Shown here piece after piece: positions 33,935 to 42,941 of a DNA stretch of 64,000 nt. Source of the DNA: Butyrivibrio sp. (lineage in GTDB: Bacteria; Bacillota; Clostridia; Lachnospirales; Lachnospiraceae); contig JAMPDT010000001.1 of NCBI GenBank assembly GCA_023665525.1, positions 28,116 to 92,115 of the forward strand, read 5' to 3'. The first letter of the stretch is position 1. Each line of letters starts with the position of its first letter. Made by a program: the position numbers and the translations under genes. The notes below the pieces were generated by a model. That model was not told where the DNA came from, ran no database searches, and was given only the letters and a program-made list of their open reading frames with translations.

Positions 33935-36900
33935 ATGAAAAAGTATAACGATAAAATTACTTCCGGGAAAAGAAAAAATAAACCCTTACTTCTGAAAATC
34001 ATTGTTCCGATGATTTTGCTGTCGGTGCTGCAAATCGGAATAATCGTGCTTATACTGGGCGTAAGCGGCGAGTTTTCATATATCAAGAGATTTTCCTATA
34101 ACAGCATTTCCGAAAAAACCGAGAACCGCAGGAATTATGTGGAAAATGACCTGAAGTCGAAAACGCGGCTCGTATACGAAACAGCCAACGCCGTAAACAG
34201 TGTTACGGAGTCGATTCTTAAGGAGGAGGGCTTAAGCGCGTCCGAGGTTTCCGAGAACAAGGAGCTTAACAAAAGAATACTTTCCGAGAACGCGGAGGCG
34301 CTTATTTCGCTGATAAGGCGCGATTCGGTAAACGACGCCTTTATCATTCTCAATTCGGGAGATTTGTACGGAAGCCCGGACCAAATCAATATGACGGGAA
34401 TCTACCTTCGGGACACGGACGTGAACGAAAACAGCTCCAAGGACAACGGCGATATATATATGGAGATGGGAAGCTCCGAAATCGCCCGCAGTCTTGGACT
34501 TGCGCTTGATTACGAGTGGTCGGGCAATATTGATATGACCGACCGTGAAAGCGGCAATTACGATTTCTTTTACAAGACGGTGGAGGGCTGCCTAAGAAGC
34601 GGGGATACTCCGCTTTACAATCTCGGACAGTGGAGCGGCTTTTCGGGCATTTCCAAATCCTCGCAGCAGAGCATGAAATACACGCTGCCGCTTGTGTCGG
34701 AGGACGGTACGGTTTACGGAGTTATCGGCGTCGGACTGCTTAAAAAGACCGTATTGCAGAGCATTCCCGCCAATGATTTTTTCAAGGAGAGCGCCTGCTA
34801 TATTATAGCGGCGGATTTTGAGGGGAACGGGCAGTATGAAACGGTGCTTTCCTCGGGACCCGTGTATGACAGGCTCGTGGACGGGGACACCGTGCTCGGA
34901 CGGGACAACGCTTCGGAGTACGGACTGTACGATTTTACCTCCAAGGGAGGGGAATGCATCGGCAGCATACAGGATATGACGCTGTATGCCTCAGGCTCGC
35001 CGTTTCGCAATCAGAAGTGGGCGCTTATTTCGGTTGCGGACAAAAGCCAGACGCTTGCTCTATATGTGACGCTGCTGCGCGTCTTTTATATATCCGTCGC
35101 CATCACGCTGATTTTCGGAATGGTTTTTGCATTTTTTGTCAGCAAAAGAATAAGCGCGCCTGTAACGGGCATGGTGAAAAGCTTGGAAAAAAGCCGCGGC
35201 GACAACACGATAGTGAGCTTCTGCTCGTCGGGCATACTGGAAATAAACAATCTTGCGGACGCGGTGCGGGAGCTTCAGGTGGACGCCACGGAATACGCCT
35301 CGCGCGTGTCCAAAATAATAACCATGGCGGGCAGCAAAATCGGCGTGTTTATGTACGATTTGAAAAATGAGCGGGTTTTCGTGGGCGAGAGTCTTGTCAA
35401 GCTCCTTCGCTTTGAGGATCTTCCCGACGGCGATGTGACGATTTCCGCAGAGGAATTTCGCCGGCGCATTGACAAAATCGACGGTGAGAACCGTATATTC
35501 GGACTTGATATTTTCAGGGAGGAAGCCCATGCGGCAAGCGACAGCGCGGAGTTTATGTACGAGTCGGCAGGCGGCGGAGAGCCGAAATGGATCAAGTTCT
35601 CTCTGACGAGGGACGGCGGCAGCATTGTGGGTCTTGTTCAGGATATAACCGATACGGTTACGGAGAAAAAGCACATCGCGAAGGTTAAGGACGACGAGTA
35701 CACCGAAAAGCTGCTTAAGGCGAACGGGGCGCTGCGCGACGCCTACGCTCTGGCAAAGCAGGCAAGCAACGCCAAGACGGACTTTTTATCGCGTATGAGC
35801 CATGATATAAGAACGCCGATGAACGCGATAATCGGAATGACCGCGATTGCGCAGGCAAATATAGAGGACGAAGCGAAGGTCGAGAACTGTCTCGGCAAAA
35901 TCGAGACGTCGGGACGCTATCTTCTTTCGCTTATCAACGAGGTCCTCGATATGAGCAAAATCGAATCGGGCAAATTCGTGCTGGCGGAGGAAAATATCAA
36001 TATTTCCGACCTGACCGACACAATAACGGAGATAATACGTCCCGCCGCCAAGGCGAAAGGGCACGAGCTTAAGGTTGATATTGTCGATATTGAGCACGAG
36101 AACGTGATCGGCGACAGCACGCGCATACAGCAGGCGTTCGTGAATATTCTCAGCAATTCCGTAAAATATACGCCCGAGGGCGGGCATATTGAATTTATAA
36201 TGAGGGAAAAGCCCATTCGTCAGAAAAAAATCGGCTGTTACGAGTTTGTGTTCCGCGACAACGGAATCGGAATGACAAAGGAATTTCTCGAAAGGATATA
36301 CGAGCCCTTTGAACGCGCCGAGGACGTGCGCATAGTAAAGGAGAGCGGAACGGGGCTGGGGATGTCCATAACCAAAAACATTATCGAGATGATGGACGGC
36401 GATATAATCGCGGAGAGCGCTCCGGGAGAGGGAACGACCTTTACGGTGACGATCTTTTTAAAGCTTCAGGAGAACGAGGAGCTTTATACGGATATGTTTT
36501 CGGGAATGCGCGCGCTTGCCGCGGACAGCGACGAGACAGCCTGCGGCAGGCTTTGCAGCCTTTTGTCGGAGGTCGGCGTAAGGGCGGAGGGCGTGCGCTC
36601 CGAAAAAGAGGCGGCAAGGAGGATAGCAGAGGCGAAGTCGGAGGGTGCGCCGTTTGATTTTGTCATACTCGATCTGAATATGGAGGATATGGGCGGAATC
36701 GAAGCGGCAGTAAAGCTTGGAGAGGAATTTCGCGGCTCTGCGCCCGTTATGATGCTGTCGGGCGACAACTGCGCGGAGAGCGAGCCGCAGGCAAGAGCGG
36801 CGGGAATAGGAGCCTTTGTCGGCAAGCCGTATTTTAAGTCTAAGCTGGTTTCGGCAATAAGCTCGGTTTTCGGGGAGAAAAGGAAAACGGGAAAGAGCCT

Positions 36901-37309
36901 TGACGTGATAAGCGTCAACGATTTTACGGGAAAAAGAGCTCTGCTCGTTGACGATAACGAGCTGAACCGCGAAATCGCCTGCGAAATACTGGGAATGACG
37001 GGACTTGAGATTGAGATGGCTGAGAACGGCAGGGAGGCGGTGGATAAATTCGCCGCATCCGAAATCGGGTATTACGACTTGATTTTTATGGACATACAGA
37101 TGCCCGTGATGAACGGCTACAACGCGGCGAGAGAGATACGCGCCCTGCCGCGCGGAGACGCGGGCACGGTGCCGATAGTCGCGATGACTGCGGACGCCTT
37201 CGCCGAGGACGTAAAGGCGGCAAAGAACGCCGGAATGAACGAGCATGTCGCGAAGCCCTTGGATTTTGACAGGCTGACCGAGGTTTTAAGAGAGTGGCTC
37301 GCGGACTGA
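33935..37309 (+). CDS. Hybrid sensor histidine kinase/response regulator
   Basis: About 1124 residues. Helix 1 at about 20-42, a large outer sensor domain of dCache type (about 45-375), helix 2 (YISVAITLIFGMVFAFFV), a HAMP-like linker, a PAS-like region (about 460-570), HisKA with SRMSHDIRTPMNAIIG (H near 623), HATPase with NILSNSVKYTPEGG and GTGLGMSI, then two receiver domains. Receiver 1 (about 858-980) keeps LDLNME and GKPY; receiver 2 (about 1002-1124) has LLVDDNELNRE, LIFMDIQMPVMNGY and AKPLD. No DNA-binding output. It is encoded with the solute-binding protein. Confidence 0.88.
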   Translation: MKKYNDKITSGKRKNKPLLLKIIVPMILLSVLQIGIIVLILGVSGEFSYIKRFSYNSISEKTENRRNYVENDLKSKTRLVYETANAVNSVTESILKEEGLSASEVSENKELNKRILSENAEALISLIRRDSVNDAFIILNSGDLYGSPDQINMTGIYLRDTDVNENSSKDNGDIYMEMGSSEIARSLGLALDYEWSGNIDMTDRESGNYDFFYKTVEGCLRSGDTPLYNLGQWSGFSGISKSSQQSMKYTLPLVSEDGTVYGVIGVGLLKKTVLQSIPANDFFKESACYIIAADFEGNGQYETVLSSGPVYDRLVDGDTVLGRDNASEYGLYDFTSKGGECIGSIQDMTLYASGSPFRNQKWALISVADKSQTLALYVTLLRVFYISVAITLIFGMVFAFFVSKRISAPVTGMVKSLEKSRGDNTIVSFCSSGILEINNLADAVRELQVDATEYASRVSKIITMAGSKIGVFMYDLKNERVFVGESLVKLLRFEDLPDGDVTISAEEFRRRIDKIDGENRIFGLDIFREEAHAASDSAEFMYESAGGGEPKWIKFSLTRDGGSIVGLVQDITDTVTEKKHIAKVKDDEYTEKLLKANGALRDAYALAKQASNAKTDFLSRMSHDIRTPMNAIIGMTAIAQANIEDEAKVENCLGKIETSGRYLLSLINEVLDMSKIESGKFVLAEENINISDLTDTITEIIRPAAKAKGHELKVDIVDIEHENVIGDSTRIQQAFVNILSNSVKYTPEGGHIEFIMREKPIRQKKIGCYEFVFRDNGIGMTKEFLERIYEPFERAEDVRIVKESGTGLGMSITKNIIEMMDGDIIAESAPGEGTTFTVTIFLKLQENEELYTDMFSGMRALAADSDETACGRLCSLLSEVGVRAEGVRSEKEAARRIAEAKSEGAPFDFVILDLNMEDMGGIEAAVKLGEEFRGSAPVMMLSGDNCAESEPQARAAGIGAFVGKPYFKSKLVSAISSVFGEKRKTGKSLDVISVNDFTGKRALLVDDNELNREIACEILGMTGLEIEMAENGREAVDKFAASEIGYYDLIFMDIQMPVMNGYNAAREIRALPRGDAGTVPIVAMTADAFAEDVKAAKNAGMNEHVAKPLDFDRLTEVLREWLAD

Positions 37310-37356
37310 AAAGAAAGACCGCTCCTTACGCCAACGAAAGGTAAGCGTGAAAAACG

Positions 37357-37399
37357 AATACCGAGAAAAACTGCGAAAGGTTTTTCTCGGTATTTTCAA
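37357..37399. terminator. Bidirectional terminator between convergent genes
   Basis: AATACCGAGAAAAAC (37357-37371) pairs perfectly with GTTTTTCTCGGTATT (37380-37394), with loop TGCGAAAG and T-rich flanks on both strands. It separates the hybrid kinase from the minus-strand MazG-like gene. Confidence 0.85.
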
Positions 37400-37432
37400 G
37401 CGCTCCGACAACACACTGTTTTGTTGTGATTA

Positions 37433-37768
37433 TTACCAACGTGTCATATTCTTTTCAAACTTTGCGGTATATGCCTGCTTTAATTCATCGGCAGATATTC
37501 CGTAGCATAGCATAACGTCATTGTAATACATAAGAACATCAGCCATTTCTTCCACAAGGTCTTTTCTTAATTCAATGTCCCGAGACGCTTCTGTGTCTCC
37601 ATGCTTTTTGACAATATCAATCACTTCGCCGATCTCGCCTATCATCCAAAGCAGTTTGTGTTTGCCTGTTTCGGGAGAAATCTTTTCCCAGTTTTCCCAT
37701 TTATCCTTGTATTTATCATGAAGCCTTTTCTGCATATCCAACATTTCGTTTATTGAAAAATCAGTCAT
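37433..37768 (-). CDS. MazG-like nucleotide pyrophosphohydrolase
   Basis: A 111-residue all-alpha NTP pyrophosphatase of the MazG/dUTPase superfamily. Metal-binding motif residues are seen in MIGEIGEVIDIVKK (ExxE-type) and LVEEMADVLMYYNDV (ExxD). The size corresponds to a single-domain family member; the substrate cannot be predicted. It lies 23 bases downstream of the small alarmone synthetase on the same strand and may be co-transcribed with it. Confidence 0.82.
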   Translation of the reverse strand: MTDFSINEMLDMQKRLHDKYKDKWENWEKISPETGKHKLLWMIGEIGEVIDIVKKHGDTEASRDIELRKDLVEEMADVLMYYNDVMLCYGISADELKQAYTAKFEKNMTRW

Positions 37769-37791
37769 AAATATTTCCCTTCAAATTCCTT

Positions 37792-38472
37792 TTACTGCTC
37801 CAAAACATCGCGTATCTTCAGCATTTTGAGGTCAAGCTCGGCGCTTGCGTTGGCGCAGGCGTTCAGCTCCTCGGCGGTGGCGGCGAGCAAATCCTCGGAG
37901 AGATTTTTTTTGTAGCGCATACGGTGCTCAAGGTTCGCCCAAAATTCCATAGCCATTGTGCGAAGCTGTACCTCGACCTTCATGCTGCGCTTTTCGTTTT
38001 GGAGGAAAATCGGCACCTCGACAATCAGGTGCAGGCTTCGGTAGCCGTTGGGCTTGGGGTTCTTTATGTAGTCCTTTTGCTTAATGAGCGTTATGTCGTC
38101 CTGCTCGGTAAGGCATTTGGCGAGCATGTAAATATCGTCCAGGAAGGCGCATATGACCCTGATTCCCGCGACGTCGCATAAATTTTTTTCGATGGATTCG
38201 ATATTGAAGGGGCAGCCCTTGCGTTCAAGCTTATCCCTTATGCTCTCAAAGGATTTGAGCCTTGTTTTGATAAGCTCTATCGGATTGCGCTCGTGCAGCA
38301 GGGAAAACTGCTCGTTCAGTACCTTGAATTTGGTTTCGATTTCCATAATCGCGCAGCGGTAGCGCGACATAAGCTCCTGTGAGGAGTCATAAATTCTTTC
38401 CAGCTCGTTCATGGAATCCGCTGTCATTATATCGTGAAGTTCGCTGAAAAATTTAGTGTTTAATTCGTCCAT
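37792..38472 (-). CDS. Small alarmone synthetase (RelA/SpoT domain, RelQ/YjbM-like)
   Basis: A 226-residue stand-alone synthetase that makes (p)ppGpp from ATP and GDP/GTP. Motifs: IKTRLKSFESI (ATP binding), NLCDVAGIRVIC with the catalytic aspartate, NPKPNGYRSLHLIVEVP with the G-loop tyrosine, and VEVQLRTMAMEFWANLEH. No hydrolase, TGS or ACT domain is present. Length and motifs match the RelQ clade. An upstream minus-strand tRNA-Gly lies about 155 bases away. Confidence 0.9.
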   Translation of the reverse strand: MDELNTKFFSELHDIMTADSMNELERIYDSSQELMSRYRCAIMEIETKFKVLNEQFSLLHERNPIELIKTRLKSFESIRDKLERKGCPFNIESIEKNLCDVAGIRVICAFLDDIYMLAKCLTEQDDITLIKQKDYIKNPKPNGYRSLHLIVEVPIFLQNEKRSMKVEVQLRTMAMEFWANLEHRMRYKKNLSEDLLAATAEELNACANASAELDLKMLKIRDVLEQ

Positions 38473-38595
38473 TACATCTCCCGACGAGGGTATTGCCGCG
38501 CGGCAGCGCGTGCCGTGCGGGACTTACCTTTATGTATATTTTGCTTGTTATAATTCCGTAAGAAGTATATAATTATTGTAATGTAAAAGAATAAT

Positions 38596-38620
38596 CCCGC
38601 AACCAAATATCTGATTGCGG
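38596..38620 (-). terminator. Terminator of tRNA-Gly
   Basis: On the minus strand CCGCAATCA pairs with the TTGGTTGCGG arm and is followed by GATTATTCTTTTA, six bases beyond the tRNA. Confidence 0.65.
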
Positions 38621-38626
38621 AATCTA

Positions 38627-38697
38627 AGCAGATAACGGGAATCGAACCCGCCTCTCCGGCTTGGGAAGCCGGCGTTCTACCGATGAACTATATCTGC
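38627..38697 (-). tRNA. tRNA-Gly (anticodon CCC)
   Basis: Minus-strand cloverleaf: acceptor GCAGATA/TATCTGC, D-arm GTTCATCGGTAGAAC, anticodon stem CCGGC/GCCGG around loop TTCCCAA (anticodon CCC, reads GGG), T-arm GCGGGTTCGATTCCCGT. CCA is not encoded. A promoter on the same strand (TTTTCA, 17 bases, TATAAT) lies at 38720-38748. Confidence 0.95.
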
Positions 38698-38719
38698 GAG
38701 CTTACGAAGCTACGCGCTT

Positions 38720-38748
38720 ATTATAGCACAAGAAATCTGCGATGAAAA
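38720..38748 (-). promoter_or_regulatory. Promoter of tRNA-Gly
   Basis: Minus strand: TTTTCA (38743-38748), 17 bases, TATAAT (38720-38725). It backs on to the plus-strand glycosylase gene that starts at 38759. Confidence 0.55.
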
Positions 38749-38758
38749 GGATTTTTTT

Positions 38759-39238
38759 ATGAAAATTACGCATACCTTCGAGCCTGTATATGACAGCCGT
38801 TCGCGCGTTTTGATTTTGGGGACCTTTCCGTCCGTAAAGTCCCGCGAAAGCAATTTTTATTACGGGCACCCGCAGAACCGCTTTTGGCGGGTTATGGCGG
38901 CGGTGCTTTCCTGTGCGGTTCCCGTGACCGTTTCGGAGAAAAAGGAGATGCTCCTCGAGCATAAAATCGCGCTGTGGGACGTGGTGCAGAGCTGCGAGAT
39001 AGAAGGCTCCGCAGACGCGAGCATACGCGGCGTAATTCCCAACAGGCTGGAAGCCGTCACCGCGGCGGCGCCTGTCGAACGGATTTACGCGAACGGGAGC
39101 ATGGCGGGGAAATTATACGCAAAATACTGCGCGGACAGTCTTAACATGGACATAACGGTGCTGCCGTCCACAAGCCCCGCCAACGCGGCGTTCGGGCTTG
39201 AACGGCTGATTGAGGCTTGGCGCGCCGTAAATTCTTGA
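38759..39238 (+). CDS. DNA-deoxyinosine glycosylase (uracil-DNA glycosylase superfamily)
   Basis: A 159-residue member of the UDG superfamily, group that removes hypoxanthine from DNA. Motif 1 is LILGTFPSVKSRE, followed by FYYGHPQNRFW, and ALWDVVQSCEIEGSAD; the final motif is LPSTSPANA. The polar asparagine found after the GxxPG motif in classic UDGs is absent at GTFPS, consistent with this clade. The stop codon overlaps the promoter of the next operon. Confidence 0.82.
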   Translation: MKITHTFEPVYDSRSRVLILGTFPSVKSRESNFYYGHPQNRFWRVMAAVLSCAVPVTVSEKKEMLLEHKIALWDVVQSCEIEGSADASIRGVIPNRLEAVTAAAPVERIYANGSMAGKLYAKYCADSLNMDITVLPSTSPANAAFGLERLIEAWRAVNS

Positions 39239-39263
39239 ATTTGGCGGGGAAATTGTTTATAAT
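39235..39263 (+). promoter_or_regulatory. Promoter of the zinc-finger protein/polA/coaE operon
   Basis: TTGAAT (39235-39240), 17 bases, TATAAT (39258-39263); the -35 box overlaps the end of the glycosylase gene. Confidence 0.75.
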
Positions 39264-39292
39264 GGTCTGTGATGTCAAAGGGTGGTGCCGAT

Positions 39293-39625
39293 ATGAATTG
39301 CAGTGATTTTCAGAAAATGATACCTGATATAATCGACAAAAACATAGACGATAAGGAGCTTGCGCCGATTTTGGAGCATATCGAAAGCTGCAAGGAGTGC
39401 TATGACGAGCTGGAAATATACTATGTGCTGCGCTGCGGTCTTGACGACGATTCGGGAAAGCCGATGAATTTTATCGGGCAGCTCGAAAACAGCATTTCCT
39501 CTATGAAAAAACGCAGCGAGCGCTACACCGCGGCGAGATCGGTGTACGTTTTTACGCAGCTTGCGGCATACGCGGCGATCGCAGGAGCCTTTATCTACGT
39601 TTTATTCAAATATTTTATAGGTTAG
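39293..39625 (+). CDS. Zinc-finger (zf-HC2 / anti-sigma-like) membrane protein
   Basis: A 110-residue protein starting MNCSDFQKMIPDIIDKNI. The anti-sigma-like zinc motif is seen as HIESCKECYDEL (H-x3-C-x2-C). One C-terminal helix (VFTQLAAYAAIAGAFIYVLF) predicts a membrane anchor. This looks like a small anti-sigma factor, but no ECF sigma gene is adjacent; it precedes polA by seven bases. ATG at 39293 is chosen over 39269 because the cysteine motif begins right after it and AGGGTGG is upstream. Confidence 0.75.
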   Translation: MNCSDFQKMIPDIIDKNIDDKELAPILEHIESCKECYDELEIYYVLRCGLDDDSGKPMNFIGQLENSISSMKKRSERYTAARSVYVFTQLAAYAAIAGAFIYVLFKYFIG

Positions 39626-39632
39626 GAGAAGT

Positions 39633-42269
39633 ATGGATAAATTATTGCTGATTGACGGACACAGTATATTAAACAGGGCGTTTTACGGGGTGCCGCCCCT
39701 CACGAATCATGAGGGCGTGCATACCAACGCGGTGTATGGCTTTATAAATATAATGCTTAAGGCGCTCGAGGAGGAGGCGGCGGATTACGCCGCCGTGGCG
39801 TTTGACCTTAAGACCCCGACCTTCAGGCATAAGATGTACGCGGAGTATAAGGGCACGAGAAAGCCGATGCCCGCCGAGCTGCACGAGCAGGTTCCGATCA
39901 TAAAGGAAGTGCTCGAGGCTATGGAAATACCCGTTATTACGCTTGAGGGCTATGAGGCGGACGACATTTTGGGCACGCTTGCCAAAAGAATGCAGGCGCG
40001 CGGAATGAGCGTTTCGGTCCTTTCGGGGGACCGCGACCTTTTGCAGCTCGCCGATACCGCCGTCAAAATAAGAATGCCCAAAACCTCCAAGGGCAGAACG
40101 GAAATAGAAAATTACGGTCCCGACGAGGTGAAAGCCAAATACGGCGTCAATCCGTCGGAATTTATAGACCTGAAGGCGCTTATGGGCGACGCCTCGGACA
40201 ACATTCCGGGAGTGCCTGGCATAGGCGAAAAAACCGCGTCGGCGATAATTTCCAAGTACAAATCCATTGAGGCGGCTTACGCTGACGTTGACAATATTAC
40301 GCCGGCAAAGGCGCGAAACAGCCTTTCCGAGCATTATGACAAGGCGGTGCTAAGCAAAACCCTCGCGACGATAGAGACGAACGCGCCCGTTGATTTCGAT
40401 ATTGAAAAGGCGAGGCTCGGCAGGCTTTTTACGAAGGCGGCGTTCGATATTTTTACAAGGCTCGAGCTTAAATCGCTGCTCGGCAGATTTGAGGACAGCG
40501 AGCGGATGAACGACTCCGGCTTGGAGGAGAGCTTCGCGCTTGTTCGCGGCGAGGCGGAGGCAAGGGAGGTACTTCGGCGGTGCGCCGAGAACGGCGGCGC
40601 GGGCGTATCGGTCGCGACGCAAAACGGCAGGCTTTACGGCGCGGCGCTTTCGACGGGAGAGGATTACAACCGTTTTATTGCCGTGAACGATAAGGTGACG
40701 GAAAATTTTCTTACGGAGCTTTTGGGGGAGCTTGCGGAGAAAGCGAAGCTTTACGCGATAAATCTCAAAGGACAGGTTGATTTTATCAATCCCGACATAA
40801 ACGACAGAGCGGACGATCTGGCTCTTATGGCGTATCTTATCAATCCGCTTAAGGATTCTTATCTTTATGACGATATTGCCGCGGAGTATTTGGGCAGGTC
40901 GTACCCGTCAAGGCAGACGATCGCGCCGAAGGCGCAGTTTGCGCAGCTTGCGGCAGAGGACGCGGACAAGCTTATGCGGATTTGCTGCTACGACGCCTGC
41001 ACTGCCTATACGGCGTATGACGCGGTAAACGGCAGGCTTTGCGAAATGGGAATGAGAAAAATTTACGACGAGATTGAGCTTCCCACGCTGTATGTCTTAA
41101 GGAGCATGGAGCGTGAGGGCATAAGGGTTGACAGGACGGCTCTTAAGGAGTACGGCGGCAGGATCGCCGTGAAGCTTTCCTCGCTTGAAAAGCAGATATA
41201 CGGTGAAGCGGGCTGCGAGTTCAATATTAATTCGCCCAAGCAGCTCGGAGAGATTCTTTTTGAAAAAATGGGACTGCCGAGCGGCAAAAAGACCAAGACG
41301 GGCTACTCGACCTCTGCGGAGGTGCTTGAGAAGCTTGCGCCCGATTATCCGATTGTGGGAGACATTCTCGAATACCGCACGCTCGCGAAGCTTAAATCCA
41401 CATACGCGGACGGGCTGGCGGACTATATAGGCGGCGATTGCAGGATACACGGAACCTTTAATCAGACCATAACGGCTACGGGGAGGATCAGCAGTACCGA
41501 GCCGAACCTCCAGAATATTCCGATAAGGCTCGAGCTGGGGCGGCTGATACGCAAGGTTTTCATACCGAGGGACGGCTATGTTCTCACAGATGCGGACTAT
41601 TCGCAGATAGAGCTGAGGCTTTTGGCGCATATGTCGGCGGACGGGGCGCTGATCGAGGCGTACCGCGAGGACAGCGACATTCACAGGATAACCGCGTCAA
41701 AGGTATTCAAAACGCCGCTTGAGGAGGTTACGCCGAGACAGCGCAGCAACGCCAAGGCGGTCAATTTCGGCATAGTGTACGGAATCAGCTCCTTTGGATT
41801 GAGCCGCGACCTGAGCATTTCAAGGCAGGAGGCAAAGGAATATATAGATGAGTATTTCAGGACCTACCCCTCAATCAAGGAGTACCTTGACGGGCTTGTA
41901 AAAAGCGCAAAGGAGAGGGGCTATGCCGAAACACTGTACGGCAGACGGCGCCCCGTGCCGGAGCTTAGCTCGGGAAATTTTATGCAGCGGCAGTTCGGGG
42001 AACGAATCGCCATGAATTCGCCCTTGCAGGGGACAGCCGCCGACATTATAAAAATCGCCATGATTAACGTATATAAAAGGCTTGACGGTGAGGGACTTAA
42101 ATCGCGGCTTATTTTGCAGATACACGACGAGCTTTTGATAGAAACCGCAAAGGGCGAGGAGGAGGCGGTGAGCCGCATTCTCACCGAGGAAATGACAAAC
42201 GCGGCAAGGCTTTATGTGCCGCTTGAGGTGGACGTGCATATGGGCAGCGACTGGTACGAGGCGAAATAA
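39633..42269 (+). CDS. polA: DNA polymerase I
   Basis: An 878-residue polymerase. The N-terminal 5' nuclease has LLIDGHSILNRAFYG, YEADDILGTLA, LSGDRDLLQL and the helix-hairpin ALMGDASDNIPGVPGIGEKTA. The middle domain has lost the 3'-5' exonuclease acidic motifs, as in many Firmicutes. The polymerase domain shows TATGRISSTEPNLQNIPI, DADYSQIELRLLAH, RSNAKAVNFGIVYG and LQIHDELLIE. Its stop codon is immediately followed by the coaE start. Confidence 0.96.
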   Translation: MDKLLLIDGHSILNRAFYGVPPLTNHEGVHTNAVYGFINIMLKALEEEAADYAAVAFDLKTPTFRHKMYAEYKGTRKPMPAELHEQVPIIKEVLEAMEIPVITLEGYEADDILGTLAKRMQARGMSVSVLSGDRDLLQLADTAVKIRMPKTSKGRTEIENYGPDEVKAKYGVNPSEFIDLKALMGDASDNIPGVPGIGEKTASAIISKYKSIEAAYADVDNITPAKARNSLSEHYDKAVLSKTLATIETNAPVDFDIEKARLGRLFTKAAFDIFTRLELKSLLGRFEDSERMNDSGLEESFALVRGEAEAREVLRRCAENGGAGVSVATQNGRLYGAALSTGEDYNRFIAVNDKVTENFLTELLGELAEKAKLYAINLKGQVDFINPDINDRADDLALMAYLINPLKDSYLYDDIAAEYLGRSYPSRQTIAPKAQFAQLAAEDADKLMRICCYDACTAYTAYDAVNGRLCEMGMRKIYDEIELPTLYVLRSMEREGIRVDRTALKEYGGRIAVKLSSLEKQIYGEAGCEFNINSPKQLGEILFEKMGLPSGKKTKTGYSTSAEVLEKLAPDYPIVGDILEYRTLAKLKSTYADGLADYIGGDCRIHGTFNQTITATGRISSTEPNLQNIPIRLELGRLIRKVFIPRDGYVLTDADYSQIELRLLAHMSADGALIEAYREDSDIHRITASKVFKTPLEEVTPRQRSNAKAVNFGIVYGISSFGLSRDLSISRQEAKEYIDEYFRTYPSIKEYLDGLVKSAKERGYAETLYGRRRPVPELSSGNFMQRQFGERIAMNSPLQGTAADIIKIAMINVYKRLDGEGLKSRLILQIHDELLIETAKGEEEAVSRILTEEMTNAARLYVPLEVDVHMGSDWYEAK

Positions 42270-42866
42270 ATGAGGGTAATCGGAATTACGGGCGGAGTCG
42301 GAGCGGGCAAATCCACGGTTCTGGCAATGCTTAAGGAGCTTTGCCGCTGCGAGCTTATAATAGCCGACGATGTGGCAAAGAGTATAATGGAAAAGGGAGG
42401 ACCGCTTACGGGAGAGGCGTTAAGGCTTTTCGGAAGCGGGGCGTACCTTACCGACGGAACGCTTAACAGATCACTGATTGCCTCCGCGATTTACGGCGAC
42501 GCAGAGCTTTTAAAGCGGTGGAACGGCGCGGTGCACCCTGCGGTGAACCGCGAGATCCGCTTAAGGATTGAGAGAGCGCGCAAAAGCGGACTGTACGATT
42601 TTATTTTCGTGGAGGCGGCGCTTTTGATAGAAAACGGCTACGGCGAAATATGCGACGAGCTTTGGTACGTGTACGCGGACGAAACGGCGCGGCGGGAGCG
42701 GCTTCGCGTATCGCGCGGCTACGACGACGCCAAGACGGAAAGCATTATGAAAAACCAGCTTGACGACGCGCAGTTTCGCAGGCACTGCGATTTCGTGGTG
42801 GACACGGGAGGCGGTATCGAAAATACAAGACATATACTTCAAAATAGACTGGAAGTGTACAACTAA
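42270..42866 (+). CDS. coaE: Dephospho-CoA kinase
   Basis: A 198-residue P-loop kinase for the last step of coenzyme A synthesis. It has VIGITGGVGAGKSTV, the IADDVAK motif (the usual DAD/DxxA), HPAVNREI, FVEAALLIENG and the R-rich lid region (RRERLRVSRGYDD). It starts directly after the polA stop. Confidence 0.94.
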   Translation: MRVIGITGGVGAGKSTVLAMLKELCRCELIIADDVAKSIMEKGGPLTGEALRLFGSGAYLTDGTLNRSLIASAIYGDAELLKRWNGAVHPAVNREIRLRIERARKSGLYDFIFVEAALLIENGYGEICDELWYVYADETARRERLRVSRGYDDAKTESIMKNQLDDAQFRRHCDFVVDTGGGIENTRHILQNRLEVYN

Positions 42867-42941
42867 ATGTGTTAAACTGAAAAAAGGGCAAAATATTTCG
42901 GCGGCAAAACAGCGCAGAAGTAAAGAGAGGGAACGGTCTGT

